From assembly GCA_964400875.1 (NCBI GenBank), contig CAYNWK010000006.1:1-64000 (forward strand): a stretch of 64,000 nucleotides of DNA, given 5' to 3'. Made by a program: the position numbers and the translations under genes. A model generated the notes under the pieces. It saw only the letters and a list, made by a program, of their open reading frames with translations, made no database searches and was not told the DNA's origin. Of the stretch, positions 16,955 through 25,847 are shown piece by piece (the first letter of the stretch is position 1; every line of letters starts with the position of its first letter). This stretch comes from CAYNWK01 sp964400875 (lineage in GTDB: Bacteria; Chloroflexota; Anaerolineae; Anaerolineales; UBA4823).

Positions 16955-17827
16955 CTACAGCTTTCCGGCTGCCTGCGCCCGGGCTAACACGTTCCGGGCT
17001 GACTTAATCAAGGGCGCATCGATCATTTTACCGTCCAAGGCGAACGCGCCTTGCCCGGCCGACTGATGATCCTCGTAAGCCGCAATGAGCTGCCGGGCCT
17101 GTTCGATGACCTCATTCGTAGGGGTAAAGGCAGACTGGACGACTTCAACCTGGTTAGGATGAATGATCTGCTTGCCGCTGAAACCCAATTGAGCGCCCTG
17201 GACGGCCTCAGCTTTCAAGGCATCCAGGTCATGGAAGTCGATGAAGACCATATCGATTGCTTGAATCTCGCGGGCGGCGGCGTGGAGCAATACAAGGCTG
17301 CGGGAGTGGAAGATCTCCCATCCTGCTGGGGTGCGCTGCGCGCCTATCTCACCAGCCAGATCCTCAGAACCGAAGATCAAAGCATTCAGACGAGATTCCG
17401 CGCCGGCTATCTCGGTTAAATTAAGGAGTCCAAGGGCGGTTTCGATCAGGAGGATCAGCCCGATTACGCCGGGGGACCAGTTCATCTGGTGTTCGAAGGC
17501 GGTGAGTTGGTCGCCAACCCAATGAACCTGGTCCGCAGTCTTCACCTTGGGTATAACGATCCCATCAGGTCGACCGGGGAGTACTTCTTTTAGATCTGCA
17601 ACTTCCAAACCGGAGCCAACCGGATTGATGCGCACCAGTTTCTCGGCAGGTCCGAAGTCCAACGTTCCAAGCGCCTGGGCTATGGTGGTCCGGGCTGCCG
17701 CTTTCCGGTTGTAAGCCACACCGTCTTCCAGATCCAAACAAATACAATCCACCCCTAACGTAGTTGCTTTTTGGATCTTGTGCATGTCATCGCCAGGCAC
17801 ATACAGGAGAGCTCGGCGGGCACGCAT
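16955..17827 (-). CDS. HpcH/HpaI-family CoA-ester lyase (CitE/malyl-CoA lyase-like)
   Basis: 290-residue TIM-barrel lyase. Motifs: RRALLYVPGDD at the N-terminus, DCICLDLEDGVAYNRK (metal and CoA region), LVRINPVGSG (substrate Arg), LILLIETALGLLN (catalytic Glu), IFGSEDLAGEIGA (metal Asp) and GKQIIHPNQVEVVQ near the C-terminus. Family members cleave or form citryl-, malyl- or methylmalyl-CoA. It precedes the two Cys-less thiolase-fold genes and two DUF35 genes, suggesting a shared acyl-CoA aldol-cleavage route. An AGGAG site precedes the ATG; 30 bp separates it from tatC. Confidence 0.88.
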   Translation of the reverse strand: MRARRALLYVPGDDMHKIQKATTLGVDCICLDLEDGVAYNRKAAARTTIAQALGTLDFGPAEKLVRINPVGSGLEVADLKEVLPGRPDGIVIPKVKTADQVHWVGDQLTAFEHQMNWSPGVIGLILLIETALGLLNLTEIAGAESRLNALIFGSEDLAGEIGAQRTPAGWEIFHSRSLVLLHAAAREIQAIDMVFIDFHDLDALKAEAVQGAQLGFSGKQIIHPNQVEVVQSAFTPTNEVIEQARQLIAAYEDHQSAGQGAFALDGKMIDAPLIKSARNVLARAQAAGKL

Positions 17828-17857
17828 GGAAAATCTCCTATCCTTTAGTTCGGCTGT

Positions 17858-18703
17858 TTATGCCGCTTGATTGATCCGGCCGCGCTGCGCCAGGTAAGCC
17901 AGGCCAATACTCAGGAAGTATAAGACGATCATGGGCCCCATCACCAGGGCCATGTTGACAGGATCAACAGTCGGGGTGATCGCCGCAGCCGCCACCGCCA
18001 TGATCACGATCGCCAGACGCCACTGATCGGAGAGCATCTTCCAGCGGATCAGACCGATGCGCGCCAACACGTAAATGATCAGCGGGAATTCAAAGGCAAC
18101 GCCAACCCAGAAGATCAAACCGGTGACGAAACCAATATAGGTTGAGGGACGAACTTGCGTTGTCAGGCCCATGAAATCGAGCAGGAACTCCAGCGCAGGG
18201 GGCATCATGATGAAATAAGCAAACGACATCCCCCCGATAAAGAAAAGCGTGGCTATGGGTATGGCCGCCAGGCTGAAGTTGCGCGATCCCCGGCTCAACC
18301 CTGGGGCAATAAACTGCCACAGCTCGAGGGCGATGAAGGGAAATGCGAAGGCGAAACCGGATAGAAGCGAGACGCGCATAAACACGCCGATCGGCTCCGT
18401 TGGGTCGATAGCGACGAGCTCGCCGATGCCGCCGATTGGTCTGGCTAAGAAATCGATGATCCGGGAGGCAAAGGCGAAGGAGAGTACGGTGAAGAGCGCC
18501 AGGAAGATCAGCGCTCTAAAGATGTGAGCGCGCAAAGCGTTCAGGTGGACGATCAGATCCTGGGGGTGTTCCACCGCGCTTTGAAACGAATCGGCCAGCG
18601 GCACATCTTCCGGCTCCTCAGCGCGCGCGACACTCAAGATGTTAGCGATCCAGCGGAAGGGGGCAGTGAGCAGCAACCAGATGGAACGGATGATAAAGCG
18701 CAT
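17858..18703 (-). CDS. tatC: Sec-independent protein translocase TatC
   Basis: 281 residues with six hydrophobic helices. The N-terminal HLNALRAHIFRALIFLALFT is the TatC hallmark region that binds twin-arginine signals; FAFPFIALELWQFIAPGLSRGSR is the conserved first-loop/helix-2 segment. The ~35-residue extension before this (MRFIIRSIWLLL...EEPEDVPLAD) contains an extra hydrophobic stretch and is unusual for TatC. Forms the Tat receptor with the TatB-like protein encoded 2 bp upstream. Confidence 0.94.
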   Translation of the reverse strand: MRFIIRSIWLLLTAPFRWIANILSVARAEEPEDVPLADSFQSAVEHPQDLIVHLNALRAHIFRALIFLALFTVLSFAFASRIIDFLARPIGGIGELVAIDPTEPIGVFMRVSLLSGFAFAFPFIALELWQFIAPGLSRGSRNFSLAAIPIATLFFIGGMSFAYFIMMPPALEFLLDFMGLTTQVRPSTYIGFVTGLIFWVGVAFEFPLIIYVLARIGLIRWKMLSDQWRLAIVIMAVAAAAITPTVDPVNMALVMGPMIVLYFLSIGLAYLAQRGRINQAA

Positions 18704-18705
18704 CG

Positions 18706-19179
18706 TTATTCGGTTTCAGAATGTTCTGGGTCTGCCGTCGGGTTATCCTGAGACTCTGCAGTACTTTGCGGATCCTCGGCTGCACCGTCTGCTGAAGCTG
18801 ATCGCTCTGTTTTGGGTTCCCGGGGGTTCAATCGCTCTCTGGGGGTTTCGATCGTTGGGGGCGGGGTCGTCCAGGCAGAGACATCTCTGCGCCATTCTTC
18901 CAGCTCGCTGCGCAGTCCTTTTATATCGTCTTGCGAGGACAATTCCTTCATTTTGTTAATCTCTTCTTCGAGTCCTGCTTCACGCATCAAGCGGTTGGGC
19001 AAATAGCGAATGTCCTTCGACGCTCGCTGAATCGTGCGCCACTCAGGAGAGGTAACGATGCGGCGTAAAAACTTGCCAACCGTGCGACCTGCTTTGGCCA
19101 TATCATCCGGACCAAGGACAATCAAGGCGATCGCCAGGATCAGGAGCAGTTCTAAGGGTCCAATTCCAAGTATTTCCAT
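18706..19179 (-). CDS. tatB: Twin-arginine translocase subunit TatA/TatB
   Basis: 157 residues: a short N-terminal membrane helix beginning MEILGIGPLELLLIL (the GxGPxEL motif), ending at LGPDDMAKAGRTVGK, then an amphipathic helix and a long acidic, Pro/Ser-rich tail. The Pro after Gly and the long tail favour TatB over TatA. Adjacent to tatC, with which it forms the membrane complex for export of folded proteins. Confidence 0.88.
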   Translation of the reverse strand: MEILGIGPLELLLILAIALIVLGPDDMAKAGRTVGKFLRRIVTSPEWRTIQRASKDIRYLPNRLMREAGLEEEINKMKELSSQDDIKGLRSELEEWRRDVSAWTTPPPTIETPRERLNPREPKTERSASADGAAEDPQSTAESQDNPTADPEHSETE

Positions 19180-19182
19180 TAG

Positions 19183-19623
19183 CTATTGGTTGGTAACGTT
19201 CTCAAGAGCCTGCCGGATTTCATTTTTCCTTGCGGCCAAGGAGCCTAAGACCCCGTTAACGAACCGGGGGGCGCTGTCCGAGCCGAAGATCTTGGAAAGT
19301 TCGACCGCCTCATTGATCGCAACTTTAACCGGCGTCTTTTCATTGACGGCGAATTCCCACAAAGCGATGCGGATGATGTTCCGATCGATGATGGCGACCT
19401 GATCGAGAGGCCACTCTGGAGCATGTTCAGCAATGAACCGATCCAATTCCACCACCCGGGATCGGACGCCAGTGACAATTTGGCGGGTGAATTCCGCCGT
19501 TTTCTCCTCCAGAGTTTCTTCCGCTAAACGCTCCTGGATCACATTTCCCACGCCGTGATCGGAGACGTCAATTTCGTATAAAGCCTGCAGAGCGACGTAG
19601 CGTGCCCTGGTGCGCGATTTCAT
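19183..19623 (-). CDS. nusB: Transcription antitermination factor NusB
   Basis: 146-residue all-helical RNA-binding protein. It opens with RTRARYVALQALYEIDVS and ends with FVNGVLGSLAARK, both conserved in NusB; the middle has the INEAVELSKIFG helix. With NusE (S10) it binds boxA RNA to promote antitermination in rRNA operons. Three bp separate it from tatB and 12 bp from the Asp23 gene upstream, consistent with one transcript. Confidence 0.94.
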   Translation of the reverse strand: MKSRTRARYVALQALYEIDVSDHGVGNVIQERLAEETLEEKTAEFTRQIVTGVRSRVVELDRFIAEHAPEWPLDQVAIIDRNIIRIALWEFAVNEKTPVKVAINEAVELSKIFGSDSAPRFVNGVLGSLAARKNEIRQALENVTNQ

Positions 19624-19635
19624 AGATAGTTATGC

Positions 19636-19998
19636 CTATGCCTCCACAGCATAATCAATATCGTCGATGTGCACGTTGATGCGACCGACCTGCATACCGA
19701 CCATATCAGAAATCGCCCGGGCAACTTCCCGCTGTATAGTACGGCTGACATCCCGGATGTTGACATCGTTCTTCAGGATGACGAATAGATCCGCGTAGAC
19801 TATGTTATCTTCCACATCGATACAGACGCCTTCGCAAGTCTGCCCGCGCCTGAGCATACCGGTCATACCGCTCTTTGGCAGGCTGCTCAAACGGCTGACC
19901 CCCGGGATGTTGAGCGTGGTCAAATTGGCTATCGTAAGTAAGACATCGAGCGCGATGGTGGTCTTTCCCGGTAGGGAGGTTTGTTCTGGCATCGTCAT
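19636..19998 (-). CDS. Asp23/Gls24 family envelope stress protein
   Basis: 120 residues, beginning near MTMPEQTSLPG. The body holds the Asp23 pattern: IANLTTLNIPGVSRL, EDNIVYADLFVILKNDVNI and VAARAISDMVG-like helix (REVARAISDMVGMQV), then VNVHIDDIDY-type ending. Such proteins associate with the membrane in Gram-positives and often sit beside nusB, as here. Biochemical role unknown. Confidence 0.87.
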   Translation of the reverse strand: MTMPEQTSLPGKTTIALDVLLTIANLTTLNIPGVSRLSSLPKSGMTGMLRRGQTCEGVCIDVEDNIVYADLFVILKNDVNIRDVSRTIQREVARAISDMVGMQVGRINVHIDDIDYAVEA

Positions 19999-20041
19999 AT
20001 TCTATAATTCGAGATAGATAAGTTTGATAGCTTAGCGACGT

Positions 20042-20806
20042 TTACATCATTGCCATGCCGCCATCGACGCCCAAGATCTGCCCGGTGATATAGGAGGCCT
20101 GATCGGAGACCAAGAATCCGACGGCATGGGCGATCTCGGCAGCTTCCCCTTTACGACCCATCGGTATTAAGGATAAAACCGCAGCGCGGGCTTCATCAGA
20201 GACGTCGGACCAGATATCGGTTTCGATGTAACCAGCTGCGATGGCGTTGACGGTAATATTGCGGGACGCCACCTCGCGGGCGAGCGACTTGGTCAGGCCA
20301 ATTTGCCCGGCTTTTGAGGCAGAATAATTACTTTGGCCGGGGTTACCCATCTGCCCTGCCACGGAGGTGATGTTGACGATACGACCATATCGTTTGCGCA
20401 TCATGTGGCGGACGGCAGCCTTGGAACAGTTGAAAGTGCTTTTCAGGTTGGTGTCGATCACGTCGTTCCAATCCTGTTCGCTCATCATCATGATCAGATT
20501 ATCTCGGGTGATGCCGGCGTTATTGACCAGGATATCCAGTTTGCCAAACGCATCGATGGTGGTTTTGACCAGCGCCTGGGCTTGAGAATAATCGGATACA
20601 TCGGCCTGCATCGCTTGAGCGTTGCCGCCTTCAGCTGTAATCTGGGAAACGAGTTCGTCGCCGGCTTCTGAGGACCGCAGATAATTGACGGCCACCGCTG
20701 CGCCGCGTCGGGCCAGCTCGGAGGCGATAGCTTTACCGATGCCGCGTGACGAGCCGGTCACAAGCGCTACGCGGCCTTCCAAGGACAAACCGGGAGGCAA
20801 ATTCAT
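20042..20806 (-). CDS. fabG: 3-oxoacyl-[ACP] reductase FabG
   Basis: 254-residue short-chain dehydrogenase that reduces 3-oxoacyl-ACP with NADPH in fatty-acid elongation. Cofactor loop GSSRGIGKA, NNAG motif, and the catalytic YSASKAG with Ser upstream (NITSVAGQ). The C-terminal GQILGVDGGMAM is typical of FabG. AAGGAG ribosome site. Located 33 bp downstream of fabD, forming a fatty-acid synthesis pair. Confidence 0.93.
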   Translation of the reverse strand: MNLPPGLSLEGRVALVTGSSRGIGKAIASELARRGAAVAVNYLRSSEAGDELVSQITAEGGNAQAMQADVSDYSQAQALVKTTIDAFGKLDILVNNAGITRDNLIMMMSEQDWNDVIDTNLKSTFNCSKAAVRHMMRKRYGRIVNITSVAGQMGNPGQSNYSASKAGQIGLTKSLAREVASRNITVNAIAAGYIETDIWSDVSDEARAAVLSLIPMGRKGEAAEIAHAVGFLVSDQASYITGQILGVDGGMAMM

Positions 20807-20839
20807 GATAAGTTGGCTCCTTCGTTGAAGGTGGGGATA

Positions 20840-21787
20840 TTATACCGCGCTCAATTTCTCGAAATCTTCAGGATTCCCGAGTGGAATCCCTCTGAAATCG
20901 CGGTCAATGCGTTTCAATAAGCCGCAAAGCACCGATTCGTTGCCTATCTCGTAAAAACTGTCCACACCCTGGGCGATCAAATACTGCATCGACTCCGTCC
21001 AACGAACTCGGGAGTTGAGTTGAGCCATCAGGTCGGCGCGTACCTCATCCTGGGTACGGAGGGGCCTAGCATTGACGTTGCCAATGATGGGGACTTCGGG
21101 TTCGGAGATGGGTGCGCTGGAGACCGCTTGGTTGAACTGTTCTTGAGCAGGCGCCATCAATTCTGAATGGGCTGCTATGCTGATCGGCAGGATGACCGCT
21201 TTGCGTGCTCCGCGCTCTTTAGCAAACCCGACCGCGCGTTCCAATGCATTGCGATCCCCGGAGATGACCACCTGGCCTGGGCAGTTATCATTGGCGACCT
21301 GAACGACTTCTTCCACCGTGCTGGCGGTCGCACAGATCTCTTCCAAGGTAGGGATATCCAGCGCCAGGATGGCTGCCATCGCGCCGGGGGCGATCTCGTC
21401 AGCCATGTGCATCAGTTCTCCGCGGGTGCGGACGAGGTTCAGCCCCTCTTCAAAGGGCAGCGAGCCGGCCGCGAACAGGGCACTCAGTTCACCCATCGAA
21501 TGTCCGGCGACGAAATCCGGCTGAATTTGGGGAAAATCCTGCTTCAAAACCCGCAGTGCGGCCGCAGAATGCACGAACAAGGCCGGTTGTGTATTCACCG
21601 TGTCGTTGAGCATTTCTTCCGGTCCCTCCCAGGCCAGTTGGGAGAGGGGAAATCCGAGTATTTCATTGGCTTCCGCAAAAGTATCCCGTGCGACAGGATA
21701 AGCGTCGGCTAAGGCCTTGCCCATACCGATGGATTGGGATCCCTGGCCAGGGAATAAAAATGCAATTCGATGGGTTTGTGGAGTCAT
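20840..21787 (-). CDS. fabD: Malonyl-CoA:ACP transacylase FabD
   Basis: 315 residues. Transfers malonyl from CoA to acyl-carrier protein. FLFPGQGSQSIGMG at the N-terminus, nucleophile elbow GHSMGELSA (Ser), catalytic His in ISIAAHSELM, and the ANDNCPGQVVISG loop are all present. Follows rpmF on the same strand with a small hairpin (21821-21837) in the 60-bp gap; fabG follows. Confidence 0.95.
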   Translation of the reverse strand: MTPQTHRIAFLFPGQGSQSIGMGKALADAYPVARDTFAEANEILGFPLSQLAWEGPEEMLNDTVNTQPALFVHSAAALRVLKQDFPQIQPDFVAGHSMGELSALFAAGSLPFEEGLNLVRTRGELMHMADEIAPGAMAAILALDIPTLEEICATASTVEEVVQVANDNCPGQVVISGDRNALERAVGFAKERGARKAVILPISIAAHSELMAPAQEQFNQAVSSAPISEPEVPIIGNVNARPLRTQDEVRADLMAQLNSRVRWTESMQYLIAQGVDSFYEIGNESVLCGLLKRIDRDFRGIPLGNPEDFEKLSAV

Positions 21788-21820
21788 ACGGGTGGCGAGG
21801 ATTCGTTAAATACACAACGA

Positions 21821-21837
21821 GCCGTGAGTTTCACGGC
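21821..21837 (-). terminator. Weak hairpin between rpmF and fabD
   Basis: GCCGTG-5 nt-CACGGC stem just after the rpmF stop. No proper T-run follows in the minus direction, so it is better read as a processing or attenuation hairpin than a full terminator. Confidence 0.4.
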
Positions 21838-21847
21838 CCGTTTGGGT

Positions 21848-22033
21848 TTATTTCTCTTCGACCTCGAAGATCTCGCGGCCTTGGTAGAAGCCGCAGTTTG
21901 GGCAAACCCTGTGCGGCAGGCGCATTTCGCCGCAGTTCGAGCACTGCACTAGATTACGGGCTCTCAGCGCATGGTGCGCGCGGCGCCGATCTCGTCGTCC
22001 GGACGACACCTTTCTCTTCGGAAGTGGGGTCAT
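21848..22033 (-). CDS. rpmF: 50S ribosomal protein L32
   Basis: 61 residues from the ATG at 22033, chosen because TAGGAGA lies 7 nt ahead and L32 proteins start just before the basic PKRKxS motif (here MTPLPKRKVSSGRRDRRRAHH). The C-terminal half has the zinc knuckle CSNCG ... CPNCG, so this is the Zn-binding (C+) form. A longer frame from 22060 adds nine residues without a ribosome site. Confidence 0.95.
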   Translation of the reverse strand: MTPLPKRKVSSGRRDRRRAHHALRARNLVQCSNCGEMRLPHRVCPNCGFYQGREIFEVEEK

Positions 22034-22128
22034 GGGTATATCTCCTAGCTTTTCACTCACAAACCTGGCCTTTGAAACTCGATCGGAATCAATAGGCCAG
22101 GATTGTGCCAGATTCTATGCGGTAAAAG

Positions 22129-22147
22129 GCCTGCCCTCAGGGCAGGC
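22129..22147 (-). terminator. GC-rich hairpin at the start of the rpmF transcript / end of the upstream gene
   Basis: GCCTGCCC-TCA-GGGCAGGC, followed in the minus direction by CTTTTACC. It can terminate the glycosyltransferase-like gene, but it also begins a few nt after the predicted start site of the rpmF promoter (22157-22185). Confidence 0.65.
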
Positions 22148-22156
22148 ACAGGAATG

Positions 22157-22185
22157 ATTATACGTAGGAGATCGGGGACTGTCAA
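22157..22185 (-). promoter_or_regulatory. Sigma-70 promoter for rpmF
   Basis: TTGACA (22185-22180), 17-nt spacer, TATAAT (22162-22157): a full consensus promoter reading toward rpmF. Confidence 0.85.
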
Positions 22186-22186
22186 G

Positions 22187-24721
22187 TTAATTGGTGCCCC
22201 CGGCGCGGTCTCCAGGCCTGACCTTGAACACCCAGGCATCCTGGTTGTGGTAAAGAACTTCGAACAGCCCGCTTTCGAGCAGGCTCTCCGCTGAAAGTGG
22301 ACCTCCCCGAACGCCAAGATAGATATAGGAAATATCCTGTGAGACGAGCAAATCGTACAGGTCTTGCGGCTGACCTGCGGCTTCGAGCACCTCCCGGATT
22401 AAGTCGTTGATTGCTTCGACCTTGTCCTGGTCGTTGCCCAGCCCGTAGAGCACCGGCGGCGGCATCGTCGCCCTGCCTGCGAGCGGGACGTTCCAAAAGC
22501 CGCCATCGCTGCCGGCGTACAGCCCGTACCCCCAGGCGAAGGGATTGATCAGGATCGTCTCCCCGGCAGGTATATTGTCTTCAACCCAGGCCAGGGCCGG
22601 GCGGTCGGCGGCGCGAAAGAGCATCGTCGTTGGGTTAAGGATGGGGATTAATTGTCGGGCGCCTAAGATTGCGAGAACAACCAGCGCGCTGACCGCGCCG
22701 AAAAGGTAAATGAAATTGAACGGCGTGGCCAGGCGCTTAAACGACCAGGAGACCAACAGGTTGAGGAAAACGCCTCCGAACATCGAGATTGGCAGAAACA
22801 GGCTGATTTCTACGGAGGTGTTGTTGACGAAATTCGACCCAGGCAAAGCCCATACACCGAGGTTGGCCATAAGGAAGAGCAAGCTTACCCAGAAAATTAC
22901 GGCGAAAGCGTATAACTGGCGCTTGACAAGGCCCCACAACAGGCCGGCTCCAGCCAGGAAGAGGCTAAGCCTGCCTGCGCCGGTAGTTAGGAAGCCCCAG
23001 CTGAAATCGGCGAACGGCTCAATCACCACTCCGCTCCAGGCGCTCACTTTGGGCAGCAGCAGGTTGGCAAGCGTGGCAGGCCACCACGGCGCGGTGAAAA
23101 TAAACGCCAGCAGCGCGATCAGGCCCAACGAGATGAGCTCCCGCGTCACCGGTTTAAAGCTGGAGTTTGCTTTCAAACGCACCCAAGTGTGATAAATAGC
23201 CAGTGGGAGGAGCAGCGCGGCGAGGAAAGCTGCCACCCGGTAATGCACCAGCCACAGGCCGGCTGAAGCGAACCCGGCCAAAAAGAGCAGCGAGGGGCGG
23301 TTTAGCCTCTGAATTTGATTGTCGCCAGGCTCTGGGCTTCCTTGGTCCCCTCTCCACAATTGGATGAAGCACACCAGGGCAGCTGGCAGGATTAATAATC
23401 CCGTCAATTGCGTGTAGCGACCCCAACTGGTTAAATAAGCGGGCATAGGTGTGAGAAAAGCCGTGATCCCGGCAGCGATTAACCCGGCGCGCTGATCCCT
23501 TGTCAAGAGTTTGGTGAAGGCGTAAACCGCGAAAATCGACAGCGCATTCAGAATTTGGCCAAAGAGCAGCATGGCTGCGGCGATATCGAGTCCCGATAAC
23601 CAGGTGAACATCGCCAGCACGCTGTGAAAACCGGAATGATACTGGGCGGTATCGATGTCCAGAAAAGGCGCGTAGCTCTCCGGGAGTTTGCCACCTTCCA
23701 GGATCAGGCGGGTGATCATGCCGTGATGGACGGAATCGACCCATGGCGGAGCGCTCAAATCACGGACCATTATCAGGCGAACGGCCAGCGCACCCACGAA
23801 TACCCCCACCAAGCCCAGGGCATACGGGTCAATGCGCCAATTATCCGGGGATAGCCCTCTTTTTCTCAGGCGCGCCAGCGCCAGCAGGACCAAAATCGCA
23901 TAGAACGCGATCGCCCAGGTCCGGTTCCAGGCAAAACCGGCCAGCGTGGTCCACAGGAACAGTATTGGGATGCCAGCCAGGCTCAAACCCACCGTTATGG
24001 CCGCGCGCACACCCCAGTCGAACCTGGCACTCAACCCGCTGTAGGAAAGCATCAACCAGCCGGGGAAGACTAATACGATGAATGCGGGAACGGCGAGGTA
24101 AAGCTGGACGAGCCAGCTGGTAATATCGTCTAAGAAGGCGGCCAGCCCGTAGCGATAGGAGAGTTGGAAGCTGGCGTCCGCATCGACCGGAACCCGGTTC
24201 AGGTAGGCCGACCCGGGGGAATACATATTTTCCTGCCGCCCGTAAACCTGGACCGGGATGGCGCCGCTCTTCAGTTCCAGGTAATAGGATTGGCCTGGCG
24301 GATCTTGCTGTGCGGGAAGAGCGATGGTAACCGGCGATTGGTGGGAGATGCTAGCCAGACTGATTTGCGCCTCAGCTATCGGCACTTCTTCCCAAGGCGC
24401 AAGGTAAAGCTCTGCGTCAAGCGCGCCGGAAACCGGAGTTTCGCCGGCGTTGATCCCGAGGGAGAGCTCGATACCGTTAAATCCGGACCTCCTGGACTGG
24501 AAAGTCTGGCCGAAGCTTCCCCCTGGCATAACCGAGCCGATGGCGACCTCCTGATTGACCTGGGAGGCTTCCGGATCTTTCAGGGTCACGCAGCCCGAGA
24601 TGAGGGCCGTGAAGAACAACAAAAAAGAGAACAGGCCGATCAGGGCTGGCCGACCTGTCCTCCTATTCCTCTCGATTCGTTCCTCTTGGAAGGGGAGCTC
24701 AATTACTGCTGGCTTTTCCAT
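22187..24721 (-). CDS. Large polytopic membrane protein, putative GT-C glycosyltransferase
   Basis: 844 residues from the ATG at 24721; a longer frame would overlap prfB by ~200 bp in a different frame and is not believable. An N-terminal hydrophobic stretch ends in LISGC; a beta-rich region follows (~60-180), then about a dozen membrane helices from ~185 on. An Asp-containing loop PPWVDSVHHGMITRLILEGG lies between helices, in the style of STT3/DUF6541-like GT-C enzymes that use lipid-linked sugars. The C-terminal periplasmic part includes ALAWVEDNIPAGETILINPF. Sugar and acceptor unknown. Start codon lies within the last codons of prfB. Confidence 0.65.
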   Translation of the reverse strand: MEKPAVIELPFQEERIERNRRTGRPALIGLFSFLLFFTALISGCVTLKDPEASQVNQEVAIGSVMPGGSFGQTFQSRRSGFNGIELSLGINAGETPVSGALDAELYLAPWEEVPIAEAQISLASISHQSPVTIALPAQQDPPGQSYYLELKSGAIPVQVYGRQENMYSPGSAYLNRVPVDADASFQLSYRYGLAAFLDDITSWLVQLYLAVPAFIVLVFPGWLMLSYSGLSARFDWGVRAAITVGLSLAGIPILFLWTTLAGFAWNRTWAIAFYAILVLLALARLRKRGLSPDNWRIDPYALGLVGVFVGALAVRLIMVRDLSAPPWVDSVHHGMITRLILEGGKLPESYAPFLDIDTAQYHSGFHSVLAMFTWLSGLDIAAAMLLFGQILNALSIFAVYAFTKLLTRDQRAGLIAAGITAFLTPMPAYLTSWGRYTQLTGLLILPAALVCFIQLWRGDQGSPEPGDNQIQRLNRPSLLFLAGFASAGLWLVHYRVAAFLAALLLPLAIYHTWVRLKANSSFKPVTRELISLGLIALLAFIFTAPWWPATLANLLLPKVSAWSGVVIEPFADFSWGFLTTGAGRLSLFLAGAGLLWGLVKRQLYAFAVIFWVSLLFLMANLGVWALPGSNFVNNTSVEISLFLPISMFGGVFLNLLVSWSFKRLATPFNFIYLFGAVSALVVLAILGARQLIPILNPTTMLFRAADRPALAWVEDNIPAGETILINPFAWGYGLYAGSDGGFWNVPLAGRATMPPPVLYGLGNDQDKVEAINDLIREVLEAAGQPQDLYDLLVSQDISYIYLGVRGGPLSAESLLESGLFEVLYHNQDAWVFKVRPGDRAGGTN

Positions 24722-25803
24722 TCCCAACGTTCGAGCGTAAATAGGCTTCGATGAACCCGTCGAGGTCGCCATCCAGCACAGCCTGGGTGTTGCCGACCTG
24801 ATAATCCGTGCGGTGATCTTTGACCATTTGATAGGGATGGAGCACATAAGAGCGTATCTGGCTGCCCCATTCAGCTTTCTGATACTCCCCACGCCACTCA
24901 GCAATTTTCTCTTCCTGCTCTTGCTGCTTGATCTCCAGGAGCCGGGCTTTTAAAACCCGCATGGCGTTTTCTTTGTTTTGGAGCTGCGAACGTTCGTTTT
25001 GGCAGGAAACGACGAGACCGGTGGGCAGATGGGTTATGCGGACGGCGGTGTCATTTTTCTGCACGTTTTGACCGCCTGCACCAGCAGAACGGTAGGTGTC
25101 AATGCGCAGATCGTTGGCGTTAATCTCCACGCTGGTATCGTCTTCTACCTGGGGAAGAACTTCCACCAGTGCGAAGGAGGTGTGCCTGCGATGAGATGAG
25201 TCGAACGGCGAAAGACGGACGAGCCTGTGCACGCCTTTTTCGGGACGTAAATAGCCGAAAGCATAAGGGCCTTCCACCGAAATCGTCACGCTTTTGATAC
25301 CGGCTTCTTCGCCTTCGGTCAGGTCCAGGATTTCGGTCTGGTATTTATTGTTTTCTGCCCAGCGTAAATACATGCGCTCGAGCATCTCCGCCCAATCCTG
25401 AGAATCGGTTCCGCCCGCGCCGGCATGGATGGCAAGCAAGGCATCTCCGCGATCGTAAGGACCGGAGAGCATGGCGGCAAACTCACGCTTCTCGAGTTCC
25501 TTTTCGACCGCCTGGACCTCATTTTCCAGTTCGTCTCGCAAGGTCTCATCTTCCATCTGGGCTAACTCTGATGCATCGCTTACGCGCTGCTGCAGCTGGC
25601 GCCAGGTATCCACCTCGTCTTGCAAAGCGGACATCCTTTTCATGACTTTTTGGGCGCGATCAGGATCGTCCCACAAATTCGGATCTTGCGAAGCTTCCTT
25701 TAACTTCTCAAGCTGAGTCTCTTTTTCTGGTAAGTCAAAGACGCACCAGCAGGTTATGGATGCGTTCTTCACTCTCGTTCAATCGGTCGATCAGATCTTG
25801 CAT
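24699..25803 (-). CDS. prfB: Peptide chain release factor 2, with programmed +1 frameshift
   Basis: RF2 releases peptides at UGA and UAA stops. Translation starts at ATG 25803 (GAGGAGG 8 nt ahead) and reads 22 codons to CTT, then meets an in-frame TGA at 25737-25735. A +1 slip at CTTTGAC gives DLPEKETQLEKL and continues to 24699, 367 residues in total, the normal RF2 length. The anticodon-like SPF motif (RLVRLSPFDSSHRRH) and catalytic GGQ (SAGAGGQNVQ) are intact. The slip lets RF2 level control its own synthesis, as in E. coli. ftsY lies upstream and the polytopic protein gene overlaps the 3' end. Confidence 0.95.
25735..25740 (-). promoter_or_regulatory. prfB recoding site (CTTTGA)
   Basis: CTT TGA C on the minus strand at codon 22-23 of prfB. 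Reading +1 from here joins the 22-residue leader frame to the main frame. A purine-rich element as strong as the E. coli AGGGGG is not seen just upstream (CTGCTGGTGCGT). Confidence 0.9.
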
Positions 25804-25847
25804 GCGTATTCCTCCTCGGGCGGTAGTGTACCGTCCGGATTATTTAT

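Noticed and set aside
24722..24904. 61-residue N-terminal extension of the polytopic membrane protein
   Set aside because: It is an out-of-frame reading of prfB; the internal ATG at 24721 gives a normal N-terminus.
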